Part shown: in pieces, positions 19,672-28,011 of the stretch
Layout of the letters: each line of letters begins with the position of its first letter
Numbering within the stretch: the stretch's first letter is position 1
Source: Mycolicibacterium sp. TY81
GTDB taxonomy: Bacteria > Actinomycetota > Actinomycetes > Mycobacteriales > Mycobacteriaceae
DNA length: 64,000 nucleotides
NCBI RefSeq assembly: GCF_018326285.1
Contig: NZ_AP023362.1
Coordinates: 2,232,001 to 2,296,000, forward strand
Direction: 5' to 3'
The notes under the pieces: generated by a model
Seen by the model: only the letters and a program-made list of their open reading frames with translations
What the model was told of the DNA's origin: nothing
Database searches by the model: none
Program-made: the position numbers and the translations under genes

Positions 19672-20158
19672 TTGCCCGGCCTTTCGACGCTGCATGCGGT
19701 TTTGAGCTACGAGGTCCGCAGTTGTCGCAACGATGATGGCGAGCATTGACGGTGGTGTATCGAGATTCGCAAACAATTCCAAAAGTCTGAACCACGCTGC
19801 GCCACAACAATATTCGCCATAATTTGAGAAATTGACGTAGATGACGAGAAGTGTGCAGTACGCAGCCAAATCAGACCATGAGTATTTATTTGCTAGGACG
19901 TCAGTTTGATTTCAATCGGACCTGTTGGTCGGCGTGACGGCGGCGGCGGCGACGTGCAGCGCACAATCTGGTACTCGCTTTTGCTGAGACCGCGCTGGCG
20001 ACCATCACTGCCGGTCACGTAGATAGGCTGCGCCTCGGCGCGGCTGATTCGTCCGGACCATGGGATCAACGGCCGTGAAGAGGCCTGGTCACCTGAGCGT
20101 AGGCGGACTGTTCCTAGTCGACGTCGCGCGAAGCACGAAATTGCGAACCGATACGGGT
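19672..20158. other. Intergenic region upstream of the propeller gene
   Basis: Nearly 490 bp without a supported gene. The part at 19740-19900 is unusually AT-rich for this window (runs such as AATATTCGCCATAATTTGAG), which fits a promoter region for the minus-strand propeller gene. A minus-strand open frame covering 19893-20816 is antisense-like shadow of the next gene. Confidence 0.45.
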
Positions 20159-21517
20159 TCAGCTCGCCAGCACTTGCAGACTGCTCCATGGGATGTCGGG
20201 CATGCTGTCGTAGTCCCACCGCAAGCCAGCGGACTGGTATACGGCACCGATCGAATTCGCGGCCGCCGTGGTGTCCCGCTCGAAGCTTACGCTGATCGAC
20301 GATCCGCCCCTGTCCATCACGTAGGCGCCATAGGTCTGCAGCGCAGTGGCGACGGTACGTTCGGCTGGCGTGAGACTCAATGACGCGAGGTTGACCGATG
20401 GGTTCAGCCGTACGCGCGCGCCTTCGGGTATGCAATTGGTTGCGGTCGAATTCCCGTCGGTCTTGAGTGCGGGGGCGCGATATATAGATGCGCAGACGTT
20501 GTCGGTCTGCAGTGCCAAGGCGTGGGTGATGCTGCCCTGTTGAATCTCGGCGACCCGAATGACTCCGGCGAGTCGCGATGCGCCCGAACCGGTACTGGCT
20601 CCGCCCCAGCCGGATCCGTCGAGGCTGTTCACCGCACCCCATGAGCTCACCCACGAGGCGCCGGACTGCCTGGCTTGCCAGAACTCGTAGATGTTGCGGC
20701 TGGCTTCGTCGATGACCACCATCGCACCGTCCGATCCTGGAGATGGAACTGCGCCAGACGGGATCGGGATCTGGTGTCCGGTGAATGGGCACGGTCCCCA
20801 TGAGCTGATGGTGCAAGCGACGCTGTAGCGGGGCGTCGACGTGGTGGCCACGTAGATCGGCACCGCGTATTGAACGAGGTTTGCGTAACCGGCTCTATTG
20901 CGCGCCGCGTATGCAACCATGTTGGCGCTGTTGGGATCTACCGGTGTCGCGGTGCTCAACGCGGTGCGCCAAGTGCTCGTCGACGTGAACGGCACGCCGG
21001 CGGTCCCGGTGCCGGCCGGCACGGGCGGTGGCGTGGTCGTGGACGAACCGGCCAGGGTCATGGTGATCGTGTCGATGAGCAATGCGCGAGTGCAAGTGCT
21101 CGTCGAATTGTCATTGGTGAACGTGATCGTCAGAGCGTGTGATCCGGCAGGCACCGTGCGATTCGTGCTGAAGTTCGTCCACGTCGTCTCTTTGACACTG
21201 GTCTTGATGACTCGCGAACCGTCGATCGCGACCACCATGTTGGGTGAGCCGTTGCAGGGCACGCCTCTGGCGCGCACTGTGATGGTCGCAGCGGCGGTGA
21301 CGGGCATGGACAGCGTTGCCGTCGCAGTCCCTTTGGCGATGAAGGCAAGTGCTGCTCCGCTCGTCGCGGTGCCGTCAGAGAGCGCTGTCGCGGATCCGGT
21401 GGGTGACACAGACAAAGTGGTTCCGGCGATTGCGGCGTCCGCTGCGTGGGCTGGTGCGGCTACGGCGATCGGAAACACCACTGCGACGGCGAGCGCGGTC
21501 CATCGGCGAACTGCCAT
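20159..21517 (-). CDS. Secreted protein: CBM60-like carbohydrate-binding module plus unknown secreted domain
   Basis: 452 residues. A signal peptide is clear (ALAVAVVFPIAVAAPAHA). Residues about 30-160 look like a CBM60/CBM36-type module: 'VRARGVPCNGSPNMVVAIDG', 'TWTNFSTNRTVPAGSHALTI' and 'TCTRALLIDTITMTL', with two cysteines positioned for a disulfide. A Pro/Thr linker leads to the domain shared with 4559-5509: 'TPRYSVACTISSWGPCPFTG', 'GSDGAMVVIDEASRNIYEFW', 'NSLDGSGWGGASTGSGASRL', 'PEGARVRLNPSVNL' and 'LQTYGAYVMDRG'. An AGGAG lies 7 bp before the ATG. The attached binding module is the best hint that the shared domain acts on a polysaccharide. The catalytic activity is unknown. Confidence 0.8.
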   Translation of the reverse strand: MAVRRWTALAVAVVFPIAVAAPAHAADAAIAGTTLSVSPTGSATALSDGTATSGAALAFIAKGTATATLSMPVTAAATITVRARGVPCNGSPNMVVAIDGSRVIKTSVKETTWTNFSTNRTVPAGSHALTITFTNDNSTSTCTRALLIDTITMTLAGSSTTTPPPVPAGTGTAGVPFTSTSTWRTALSTATPVDPNSANMVAYAARNRAGYANLVQYAVPIYVATTSTPRYSVACTISSWGPCPFTGHQIPIPSGAVPSPGSDGAMVVIDEASRNIYEFWQARQSGASWVSSWGAVNSLDGSGWGGASTGSGASRLAGVIRVAEIQQGSITHALALQTDNVCASIYRAPALKTDGNSTATNCIPEGARVRLNPSVNLASLSLTPAERTVATALQTYGAYVMDRGGSSISVSFERDTTAAANSIGAVYQSAGLRWDYDSMPDIPWSSLQVLAS

Positions 21518-21695
21518 GACGCGCTCCTGAGGTTGTGGCGATCAGAACGTGTCACATCCTGCAGTCAAGTCGCTATCAAAACAATGGTCCCAGCTATCAC
21601 TTTGATAACAAACCGCATTTGGCGAGATGGTTTTCGCGTATTGACGGTATTGTATGTTTCTCCTCGGTTACGTGGCATTAGCCACCAATGACCAC

Positions 21696-22112
21696 TCAGC
21701 CGTGGGTTGTTCCCGAGCACACCGCCACGACCACTGCGGCAGCGTGGCAGTCTGAGTGCGTCAGTGACACAGATATTTGGTTCCAGCCCTGCTCTGCTGC
21801 CAGCATCGCCGCAGCGCCGAAGAGTCGCAAAGCGGGCAGTCGGGCAGTCGTGACTATCTCGATTTCGCGCGGCGCAAAGGCTGCATCAGGCTGCGAAAAC
21901 GCCTTGATTGCAGCCTCTTTCGCGGCAAATCGAGCAGCGAGGCGGGCCACCTGATCGGGGCCGGCGCACGCCGCCTGCTCATCGGCGGTATATATCTTGT
22001 CAAGAAACCGCTGTCCGAACGCTGACAGCGAGTGCTTGATCTCCCCGAGGCTCACGACGTCGCAGCCCACCCGAATCTGCGCGCCCGGAACCTGCGCCTC
22101 AGGCGGGTTCAT
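21696..22112 (-). CDS. AcpS-type 4'-phosphopantetheinyl transferase
   Basis: 138 residues, close to the 120-140 of AcpS enzymes. The magnesium-binding 'GCDVVSLGEI' (Asp 18) and 'FAAKEAAIKAF' (Glu 66) motifs are present. It would transfer phosphopantetheine from CoA to a carrier-protein serine. The likely target is the acyl carrier protein encoded 3.4 kb upstream in the same direction. The ATG at 22112 overlaps the GH2 stop (ATGA); an ATG 6 bp upstream is the alternative. Housekeeping AcpS is expected elsewhere in the genome, so this is probably a pathway-dedicated enzyme. Confidence 0.85.
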   Translation of the reverse strand: MNPPEAQVPGAQIRVGCDVVSLGEIKHSLSAFGQRFLDKIYTADEQAACAGPDQVARLAARFAAKEAAIKAFSQPDAAFAPREIEIVTTARLPALRLFGAAAMLAAEQGWNQISVSLTHSDCHAAAVVVAVCSGTTHG

Positions 22113-24481
22113 TCGCATGTCTGGACGGGAACGCGGGTGATCAGATCTATCGAATCGACTGTGCCGGTGGGCCTTTCGCTGCCGCCCTCGCGCGCCAGGA
22201 GAACTTGGTGGGGCAGCCGCGGTGCCAGGTCGAAATAGTTGTCACCGGGTGTCCAGCCGGGAATGTCGACCTCGACATAACGGAGCGCGACCTCTGACGT
22301 CACATTCAGTACCCAGTTGTCGGGCGATGATCTCGACACCATGGCCGTCACTGCTGACGCGGCTTGCCCGACTCTCGGGTTGATCACCAACACGTCGCGC
22401 GCGGTGCGGGCGTTGTCGAACACCGCGACGGCTTGCACTGCGTCTGCGGACGGCGGTCCGAAGCGGAACGCATGTGACAGATCGCGAAAGTGACCAGATA
22501 TCTCGGAGTCGAAGTATGTGACCGACGAAGCGGGCGGCACCGCCACACGGCACGTCGCATCGACCGCGATACCTGTGAAATTCGTTGCAGTCAATCTCAA
22601 TTCGCCGTTCAGCGGCGTACTGGTGTCGTTGTGTACGTCGATCCGGATGCCGGCCAGCCCATCGTTCGCGACGATGACCGACACCGGTGCCCAGGTGCGG
22701 GCCAGCACTGCTAATGCCGCTTTGGCCCCGCCGTCGGAGTCCAGGAGGCCCCAACCGGCGCCGGGCACCAAGTCCCTGCCGGACAACACCAGAGCGCCCC
22801 CGCAACCCGAGTCGGAACGTCGCCAGAAGCCGAAACATTCGCGCATTGTGCCGGCGACGGCAAGTCGGCCCAGTTGGAGGTACCGTTCGGCACTGGTGCG
22901 CCGAACCTCCAGGACGTCTTCCCCGAAGATCTCACGGACGTAGAAATCCCGAACGTCCTCGAAGTCCCACGAGGATCCCCGGTCTCGGGGCACACCCGCT
23001 TTCCAATCCGGATGGTGTCCAGCAACGCTTGCAGAACCGAAATGCCTTTCCACATGAGCGGACTCGGGTGGATTGGAGAACGCCAGGCTCTCGGCTGCGA
23101 ATCGGATCCCCGCGCTGCGCACGTCCGCCAGCGGCCGCAGGTAACCGCCCACCCCGAACCATCCGGCCACACCGGTGTCGGGGCGGATAGCGAGCTGCGC
23201 GCTGCCAGGGGCGGGTGAGGGCGAAGATCGGACATAGTGGGCATCCGAATGCTCTACGACGACCGCAGGGAGCAGTGTGTCGATGACTTCAATGGCGGAT
23301 TCCTGTGCGCTCAGTCCGAGCATCTCGGGCTGCTGGAGAGTCTCGCTACCACCGCTGACCACCGCCAGTGCGGGGTTCCCTGACACTCGACGCAGAACTG
23401 ATCCCAATTCGCGCGCGATCAACTCGCCCTGCTCGGCCGGAGGGTCGAACGTCGCCAACATCGCATCCTGCCAGACCAATAGACCCGCTTCCGCACACGC
23501 CTGCCAGAACTCGTCTTGTTCGAATGCCAACCCGCCGACGACCCGTACCATGTTCGCGCCAGCAGAGGCGAAAGCCATTACCTGAGAGCGAATTTCCTCG
23601 TCTTCTGCGTACATCCGGAACGGGTCCGGCGGGGACCAGGTCACGCCTCTGCAGAATATCGGGGTGTCGTTCACGGTGATCTGGAATCCGTCGGTCGATA
23701 CCGAAACCGTCCGGAACCCGATCAGCTGATCAATCATCTCGACGCCGTCCGCTGCCACGCGGACCCGGTAAAGATGCTGAGGGCCATAGCCGTTAGGCCA
23801 CCAGCGTACGGGGTCGGCGACCGCGACATCGATGTCTACGGCGCCATTGGTCGGTGGCACCGAATGTTCAGCAATCAGGCTGCCGGCCGGATCGAACAGG
23901 GCGATATGGATCGACTTCGCATTGGTGGTTCCGGCGATGGTCAGGATGTCGCCCTCGACCCGCGCCACGATGTCCGTGCGCAGGCGCGCCGGGATCACTT
24001 TGACTGGACGCCAAATACCCACGGGAGCAGGGGTGTTCCCATACACGGGGGCGCGCCCGAGCAATGTGGTCCGCGCCCAGCGCAGGCCCGGCGATGCGAC
24101 CATTGTTGAGCGCCAGCGGCCGCGCGGGCGCCGAGTCTCCAGCCAACGGTTCAGCGAACCGAAGCGGATCACCACTTCGTGTTTGCCTGCCTCGCAATCG
24201 ATCCGGACCGGTAGAAACATCGACTCACATTCGATGACAGGTGTACGGTCCAAGAACACGATCGCCGGGAACGTCAGGCCGGCGAACGCGACATCAGCTG
24301 CCTCGTCAACGGTGAACGTGGTACGGCACCACCAGTCGAAATCATCCGGGTTACCGCTCTGGAGGCCGGCCACTGTCGAGGGTGCGTCCAGAACTGATGC
24401 CGCTTCCCACTGATCGGCCAATTCGTCGGGGTGTATGAATGCATCAGGCGCGCAACGCAGGACCTGCCACCGGGCCAGCAT
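22109..24481 (-). CDS. Glycoside hydrolase family 2, beta-mannosidase-like
   Basis: 790 residues with the GH2 layout: a jelly-roll sugar-binding domain (about 1-165; 'TPVIECESMFLPVRID'), an Ig-like domain ('VADPVRWWPNGYGPQHLYRV'), then a TIM barrel ('ITVNDTPIFCRGVTWSPPD', 'GANMVRVVGG'). The acid/base Glu is probably 380 in 'VVSGGSETL', where mannosidases usually have NNE. The nucleophile is probably Glu 464 in 'FAAESLAFSNPP', matching the mannosidase F.SE.G.QS.P pattern. No signal peptide is visible, so it would act in the cytoplasm. It starts 4 bp after the DUF1839 stop and overlaps the phosphopantetheinyl transferase, so it belongs to the carrier-protein cassette. Substrate unknown. Confidence 0.82.
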   Translation of the reverse strand: MLARWQVLRCAPDAFIHPDELADQWEAASVLDAPSTVAGLQSGNPDDFDWWCRTTFTVDEAADVAFAGLTFPAIVFLDRTPVIECESMFLPVRIDCEAGKHEVVIRFGSLNRWLETRRPRGRWRSTMVASPGLRWARTTLLGRAPVYGNTPAPVGIWRPVKVIPARLRTDIVARVEGDILTIAGTTNAKSIHIALFDPAGSLIAEHSVPPTNGAVDIDVAVADPVRWWPNGYGPQHLYRVRVAADGVEMIDQLIGFRTVSVSTDGFQITVNDTPIFCRGVTWSPPDPFRMYAEDEEIRSQVMAFASAGANMVRVVGGLAFEQDEFWQACAEAGLLVWQDAMLATFDPPAEQGELIARELGSVLRRVSGNPALAVVSGGSETLQQPEMLGLSAQESAIEVIDTLLPAVVVEHSDAHYVRSSPSPAPGSAQLAIRPDTGVAGWFGVGGYLRPLADVRSAGIRFAAESLAFSNPPESAHVERHFGSASVAGHHPDWKAGVPRDRGSSWDFEDVRDFYVREIFGEDVLEVRRTSAERYLQLGRLAVAGTMRECFGFWRRSDSGCGGALVLSGRDLVPGAGWGLLDSDGGAKAALAVLARTWAPVSVIVANDGLAGIRIDVHNDTSTPLNGELRLTATNFTGIAVDATCRVAVPPASSVTYFDSEISGHFRDLSHAFRFGPPSADAVQAVAVFDNARTARDVLVINPRVGQAASAVTAMVSRSSPDNWVLNVTSEVALRYVEVDIPGWTPGDNYFDLAPRLPHQVLLAREGGSERPTGTVDSIDLITRVPVQTCE

Positions 24482-24485
24482 CGGC

Positions 24486-25475
24486 CTAACCTACCGCGTC
24501 GGCTATGACCTGGATTCCGATCTGCCAGTCCTGGGCCATCGAATCGAGCGCCGGAGTCACGTCCACCTTGCGGCCGTTGGCGACACGAGCCATCTTGAAC
24601 TGCACCGATTTGGCGTTGCTCGCCACATTGCGCAGACATCCGGCGGCGACCGCCGCGCCCGGGAACTCGGTGTCGAGATATTCGGCCAAGTCGGCGAGCA
24701 GCTCAGCGGTGGCGCCACACTGGCGCAACGAAGCGAACGCCCATAGGTGAAATCGTGCGATACCGGCCTCGGGTAGCCAGCTGGCGGCATTGTGGACGCA
24801 GGCGGCCAGTCGATCGACCGGATTGCCGCGCGGTCGGCGACGCAGGTGGTCGCGCACGATGGCGGGAAGAGCACCGGGTTCAGCCCAATGCGGGAAGTGC
24901 CGGATCACCTCCATGTATGGCGGAAGCGGCAGCGCGGATTCCGCGGTCAGGCCGAAGATGCCATCGAAATCTTCGCCGGTCAACTCGAACAGCCCCGCGT
25001 TGTGCAGGTACCGCAGCTCACGCGCGGGACGGTCGATCCAGATCGGGGTGATGGTGGTTTTGACGTGCTCTGCGCGGTACGCGGTTCCAGCCGTATCCGG
25101 CAGCCACCAGCTGTCCACCTCAACAGTGTGGAGCACACCGCGCTGTGGGCCTGTCTCCACGATGTCTAGAACGGGAAGCCACACGTTTTCTTCGCCGACC
25201 TCCAAGCCGTACAGCCGCCGCAGCTCGTCGGGTTGCTGCTTGCCGAACGTCCAGGACAGGCCGTCGTGATCGGCGGACAACAGTGCTGCGAACGCGGGAA
25301 CAGGGTTCAGCCCAAGGCAATTCAGTATCTCGATCCAGAGATCCAGGTAGCAGTTGGTCTCGGTCCAGATGCGGTCGGCGCCGTGCGTGAAATGCTGTGC
25401 ATGGCTGGCGGGCGTTGCGTCGATCCGCAGGGCTGTCGCTGTCTGGGGCACCGCGGCAAGTGTCACGGTCGTCAC
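24486..25475 (-). CDS. DUF1839 family protein
   Basis: 329 residues resembling the DUF1839 family, including 'WTETNCYLDLWIEILNCLGL', 'ENVWLPVLDIVE', 'VEVDSWWLPDTAGTAYR' and 'NAASWLPEAGIARFHLWAFASLRQCGA'. The family has no established reaction, but its genes recur beside amino acid:[carrier protein] ligases and their carrier proteins, as here. The GTG start at 25475 overlaps the ACP stop (GTGA). No signal peptide or membrane helix is visible. A cytoplasmic role on the aminoacyl-carrier protein is plausible but is inference. Confidence 0.8.
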   Translation of the reverse strand: MTTVTLAAVPQTATALRIDATPASHAQHFTHGADRIWTETNCYLDLWIEILNCLGLNPVPAFAALLSADHDGLSWTFGKQQPDELRRLYGLEVGEENVWLPVLDIVETGPQRGVLHTVEVDSWWLPDTAGTAYRAEHVKTTITPIWIDRPARELRYLHNAGLFELTGEDFDGIFGLTAESALPLPPYMEVIRHFPHWAEPGALPAIVRDHLRRRPRGNPVDRLAACVHNAASWLPEAGIARFHLWAFASLRQCGATAELLADLAEYLDTEFPGAAVAAGCLRNVASNAKSVQFKMARVANGRKVDVTPALDSMAQDWQIGIQVIADAVG

Positions 25476-25708
25476 CCAGCGAGGCTGGAGACGACCGCCT
25501 CGATGTTCTTGATCGAGGCGAACGTGGATTTCTTCAGTGCCTCGTCGGGAAATTCGATGTCGAACTCATCTTCCAGAGCCAGCATCACGTTCACTGATGC
25601 ATGTGACGTCAATCCGAGTTCGTAGAGGTCGGCATCATCGGCCACTCCGGTTGGGTCGACGGCCATCCGACCATGGGCCGCCAGGACCCGCTCAATAGTC
25701 TCCCGCAT
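25472..25708 (-). CDS. Acyl carrier protein (amino-acid carrier)
   Basis: 78 residues, acidic and helical, with the phosphopantetheine site 'LGLTSHASVN' (Ser 35) in place of the fatty-acid ACP motif DSL. 'EDEFDIEFPDEAL' forms the usual helix III recognition region. It is the first gene of the minus-strand cassette and is divergent from the dehydrogenase and ligase genes. The TSH variant and the adjacent ligase fit a carrier loaded with an amino acid rather than a fatty acid. Confidence 0.88.
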   Translation of the reverse strand: MRETIERVLAAHGRMAVDPTGVADDADLYELGLTSHASVNVMLALEDEFDIEFPDEALKKSTFASIKNIEAVVSSLAG

Positions 25709-25817
25709 GGGGCTATCATACAGGCCAAACTGAATTTTGAGTTAGCTGTCAGTGCTGTAGCGAATGGCATTCCACCACGGATTCGGAATGCGTCGAGAAC
25801 TTTTGGGGGAAGCGTCC
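25709..25817. promoter_or_regulatory. Divergent promoter region of the aminoacyl-carrier cassette
   Basis: A 109-bp spacer between the ACP start (minus) and the dehydrogenase start (plus), locally AT-rich at 25715-25745. Sharing it would co-regulate both arms of the cassette. No operator palindrome is evident. Confidence 0.4.
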
Positions 25818-26984
25818 ATGTCCGACCGTGACGGCGTCGCAACGTTGAACCAGGCTGTGGTGCCCGGCCTCGCCGAAGCTGTGCAAGCGGCGGCCGCGGC
25901 CGCTGACGACGTTGATCGGGACGCGCGCTTTCCTCACGAGGCTGTCGAGGCTCTCAAGCACGCAAAATTGTTGTCTTGTGGCCTGCCGGTCGAACTTGGG
26001 GGCCGGAACTTCCCAATCGGCCGGTTGGCTGTCGTCGCGCGCGCCCTGGGTGGCGCCTGCAGCGCGGCGGGCATGGTCTTCGCAATGCATCAGACGCAGG
26101 CGCTGGTGCTAGCCAAATATGCCCGATCGGGGCCGCCCGCCGAGCTGACAAAGTTGATTGCAGCAAATGAATCACTTATTGCTTCAGCAACCACTGAGGT
26201 GACTACTGGTGGCGATCTGGGTGCATCCACGTGCGCGGTGGTGAGCGACGGCGATGGCGTGCAGTTGGAGAAGAACGCACCAGTCATCTCGTACGCCGAG
26301 CACGCGGACTACATCGGTGCCACGGCGCGACGCAATCCCGACGCCTCGGCGAATGATCAGGTACTACTGCTATGTCCCGCCCAGGACACGAAATTGGAGC
26401 GCACCAGCACATGGAACACCCTGGGATTTAGGGGGACATGCAGTCCGGGCTACCTTTTGTCGACTCGGACGTCGCCCGACAATGTGATCCAGGCCGACTT
26501 TGCCAGCATCCTCGCCACGACGATGCTGCCTGCGTCGCACACGCTGTGGGCGTCAGTGTGGCTGGGTATCGCCGATGCTGCCTACGCCAAGGCGCGTAGC
26601 ACCGTTCGGCAAGCTGCGCGCAAGTCGCCCGGCAAATCCGTACCGCAGGCGACATTGCTGGCCGATCTGACTGTCGCGCATCAGGGTTTCGAGTCGATGG
26701 TGCAGCACGAAGTGCGGCGGTATCAGGCGCTGGTCGAGTCAAACGCCGACGAGGCCACGATCAGCTTCACCCTCGCGATGAACAATTTGAAGATCGCGGC
26801 GTCGACTGCTGTCATCGAAGTGGTCACCGACGCTCTGAGGATTGTGGGACTCAATGGATATCGTGAGGACCATGCATTGTCCATGGGACGTCTGCTGCGG
26901 GACGCGTTCGGACCGCAGCTCATGGTCTCCAATGAGCGCATTCGCTTGAATAACGCCAACCTCGTGTTGGCCTACCGGGGGTAA
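25818..26984 (+). CDS. Acyl-CoA dehydrogenase-like flavoprotein
   Basis: 388 residues with the acyl-CoA dehydrogenase fold: an N-terminal helical domain ('GLPVELGGRNFPIGRLAVVARALGGACSAAGMVFAMHQ'), a middle beta domain ('TTEVTTGGDLGAS', 'NTLGFRGTCSPG') and a C-terminal four-helix domain ('DALRIVGLNGYREDHALSMGRLLRDAFGP'). The ATG at 25818 has GGGGGAAG upstream; the frame extends 18 codons further. Placed beside an aminoacyl-carrier ligase it may oxidise a carrier-bound amino acid, as flavoproteins do in some nonribosomal pathways. That is inference from context. The next gene starts 10 bp downstream. Confidence 0.85.
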   Translation: MSDRDGVATLNQAVVPGLAEAVQAAAAAADDVDRDARFPHEAVEALKHAKLLSCGLPVELGGRNFPIGRLAVVARALGGACSAAGMVFAMHQTQALVLAKYARSGPPAELTKLIAANESLIASATTEVTTGGDLGASTCAVVSDGDGVQLEKNAPVISYAEHADYIGATARRNPDASANDQVLLLCPAQDTKLERTSTWNTLGFRGTCSPGYLLSTRTSPDNVIQADFASILATTMLPASHTLWASVWLGIADAAYAKARSTVRQAARKSPGKSVPQATLLADLTVAHQGFESMVQHEVRRYQALVESNADEATISFTLAMNNLKIAASTAVIEVVTDALRIVGLNGYREDHALSMGRLLRDAFGPQLMVSNERIRLNNANLVLAYRG

Positions 26985-26994
26985 CGATCAGCAC

Positions 26995-27927
26995 ATGGTT
27001 TCCGATTCACTCGAACTCGCCCGCAAGGAATTTCGCGATTCATTGACTGAAGCCGGGTTGCTCGTCCCGCTCGGGATCGACGGGTTGTATGGCCGCAGCG
27101 GTGCCTTCGAGAAGATCATCGATGGTATCGACATCGCGGTCCGCGCCAAAGGTGCCGAAGTGCACGGTGACAATGCGGTGGTTCTGCGTTTTCCACCGCT
27201 GTATCCGCGCGAGGCGTTTGAGAAGACCGACTATATTGCGTCCTTTCCGAACCTCACCGGCGCCGTGTCGACATTCACCGGCGGCAACGCCGAGCACCGG
27301 GCCCTGCTGGCTGATCGTGATGCCGGCATGTCCTGGGACGGGCATCTGAGTCCGGCCGGAACCATGCTGGTTTCGGCCGCATGCCACCCCAGTTATGGAA
27401 CGTTGCCGAAGGTGCTGCCGGAAGGCGGTGCGCTGATGGACATCTACGGCTACTGCTTCCGGCACGAACCAGCGATCGATCCCGCACGGATGCAGGCCTT
27501 CCGGATGCATGAGTACGTTCGTGTCGGTTCGCCTGAACAGGCTGAGGTGCACCGTAATTCGTGGGTGGCGCACGGCATGGACGTACTGACATCGCTCGGG
27601 GTCGATGCCCGCTCGGAAGCTGCCAATGATCCTTTCTTTGGGCGAGCCGGCCGGATGCTGGCGGCCAACCAGCGTGACGAGAACTTGAAGACTGAGTTGG
27701 TTGTGCGCCTCTACGGGGATCTCGACGAGGGCACCGCAGTTGTCTCAGCCAACTGTCACCGTGACCACTTCGGTGAGACCTTCGGCCTCTCGACTTCCGA
27801 TGGTGCGACGGCACACAGCGCCTGCGTCGGGTTCGGGATGGAGCGAATTGCGCTGGCGCTCCTGGTGACTCATGGTCTCGAGACGGATTCGTGGCCAGCC
27901 TTGGTCCGGAAGCAACTCGGATGGTGA
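26995..27927 (+). CDS. Amino acid:[carrier protein] ligase (class II aaRS-like)
   Basis: 310 residues matching the truncated atypical-SerRS homologues that adenylate an amino acid and load it on a carrier protein, without a tRNA-binding domain. Motif 2 is 'YCFRHEPAIDPARMQAFRMHEYVRVG' and motif 3 is 'GFGMERIALALL'. Candidate zinc ligands, by analogy with the characterised Bradyrhizobium enzymes, are Cys 130 (SAACHPSYG), Glu 173 (FRMHEYVRV) and Cys 277 (HSACVGFG). Those enzymes prefer small amino acids such as glycine or alanine; specificity here is unknown. It is the last gene of the plus-strand arm and its presumed partner is the ACP at 25472-25708. Confidence 0.88.
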   Translation: MVSDSLELARKEFRDSLTEAGLLVPLGIDGLYGRSGAFEKIIDGIDIAVRAKGAEVHGDNAVVLRFPPLYPREAFEKTDYIASFPNLTGAVSTFTGGNAEHRALLADRDAGMSWDGHLSPAGTMLVSAACHPSYGTLPKVLPEGGALMDIYGYCFRHEPAIDPARMQAFRMHEYVRVGSPEQAEVHRNSWVAHGMDVLTSLGVDARSEAANDPFFGRAGRMLAANQRDENLKTELVVRLYGDLDEGTAVVSANCHRDHFGETFGLSTSDGATAHSACVGFGMERIALALLVTHGLETDSWPALVRKQLGW

Positions 27928-28011
27928 CAGGGCCGTCCATCGCTGAACCGATTGCTAACAGTCGATATGCGCTATGCGTTGATCCAACCGCTCAGATGCA
28001 TCGTCCTGCCC

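Noticed and set aside
19893..20816. Minus-strand 307-codon open frame
   Set aside because: Shadow of the CBM60-like secreted protein in another frame, Arg/His-rich and without family features.
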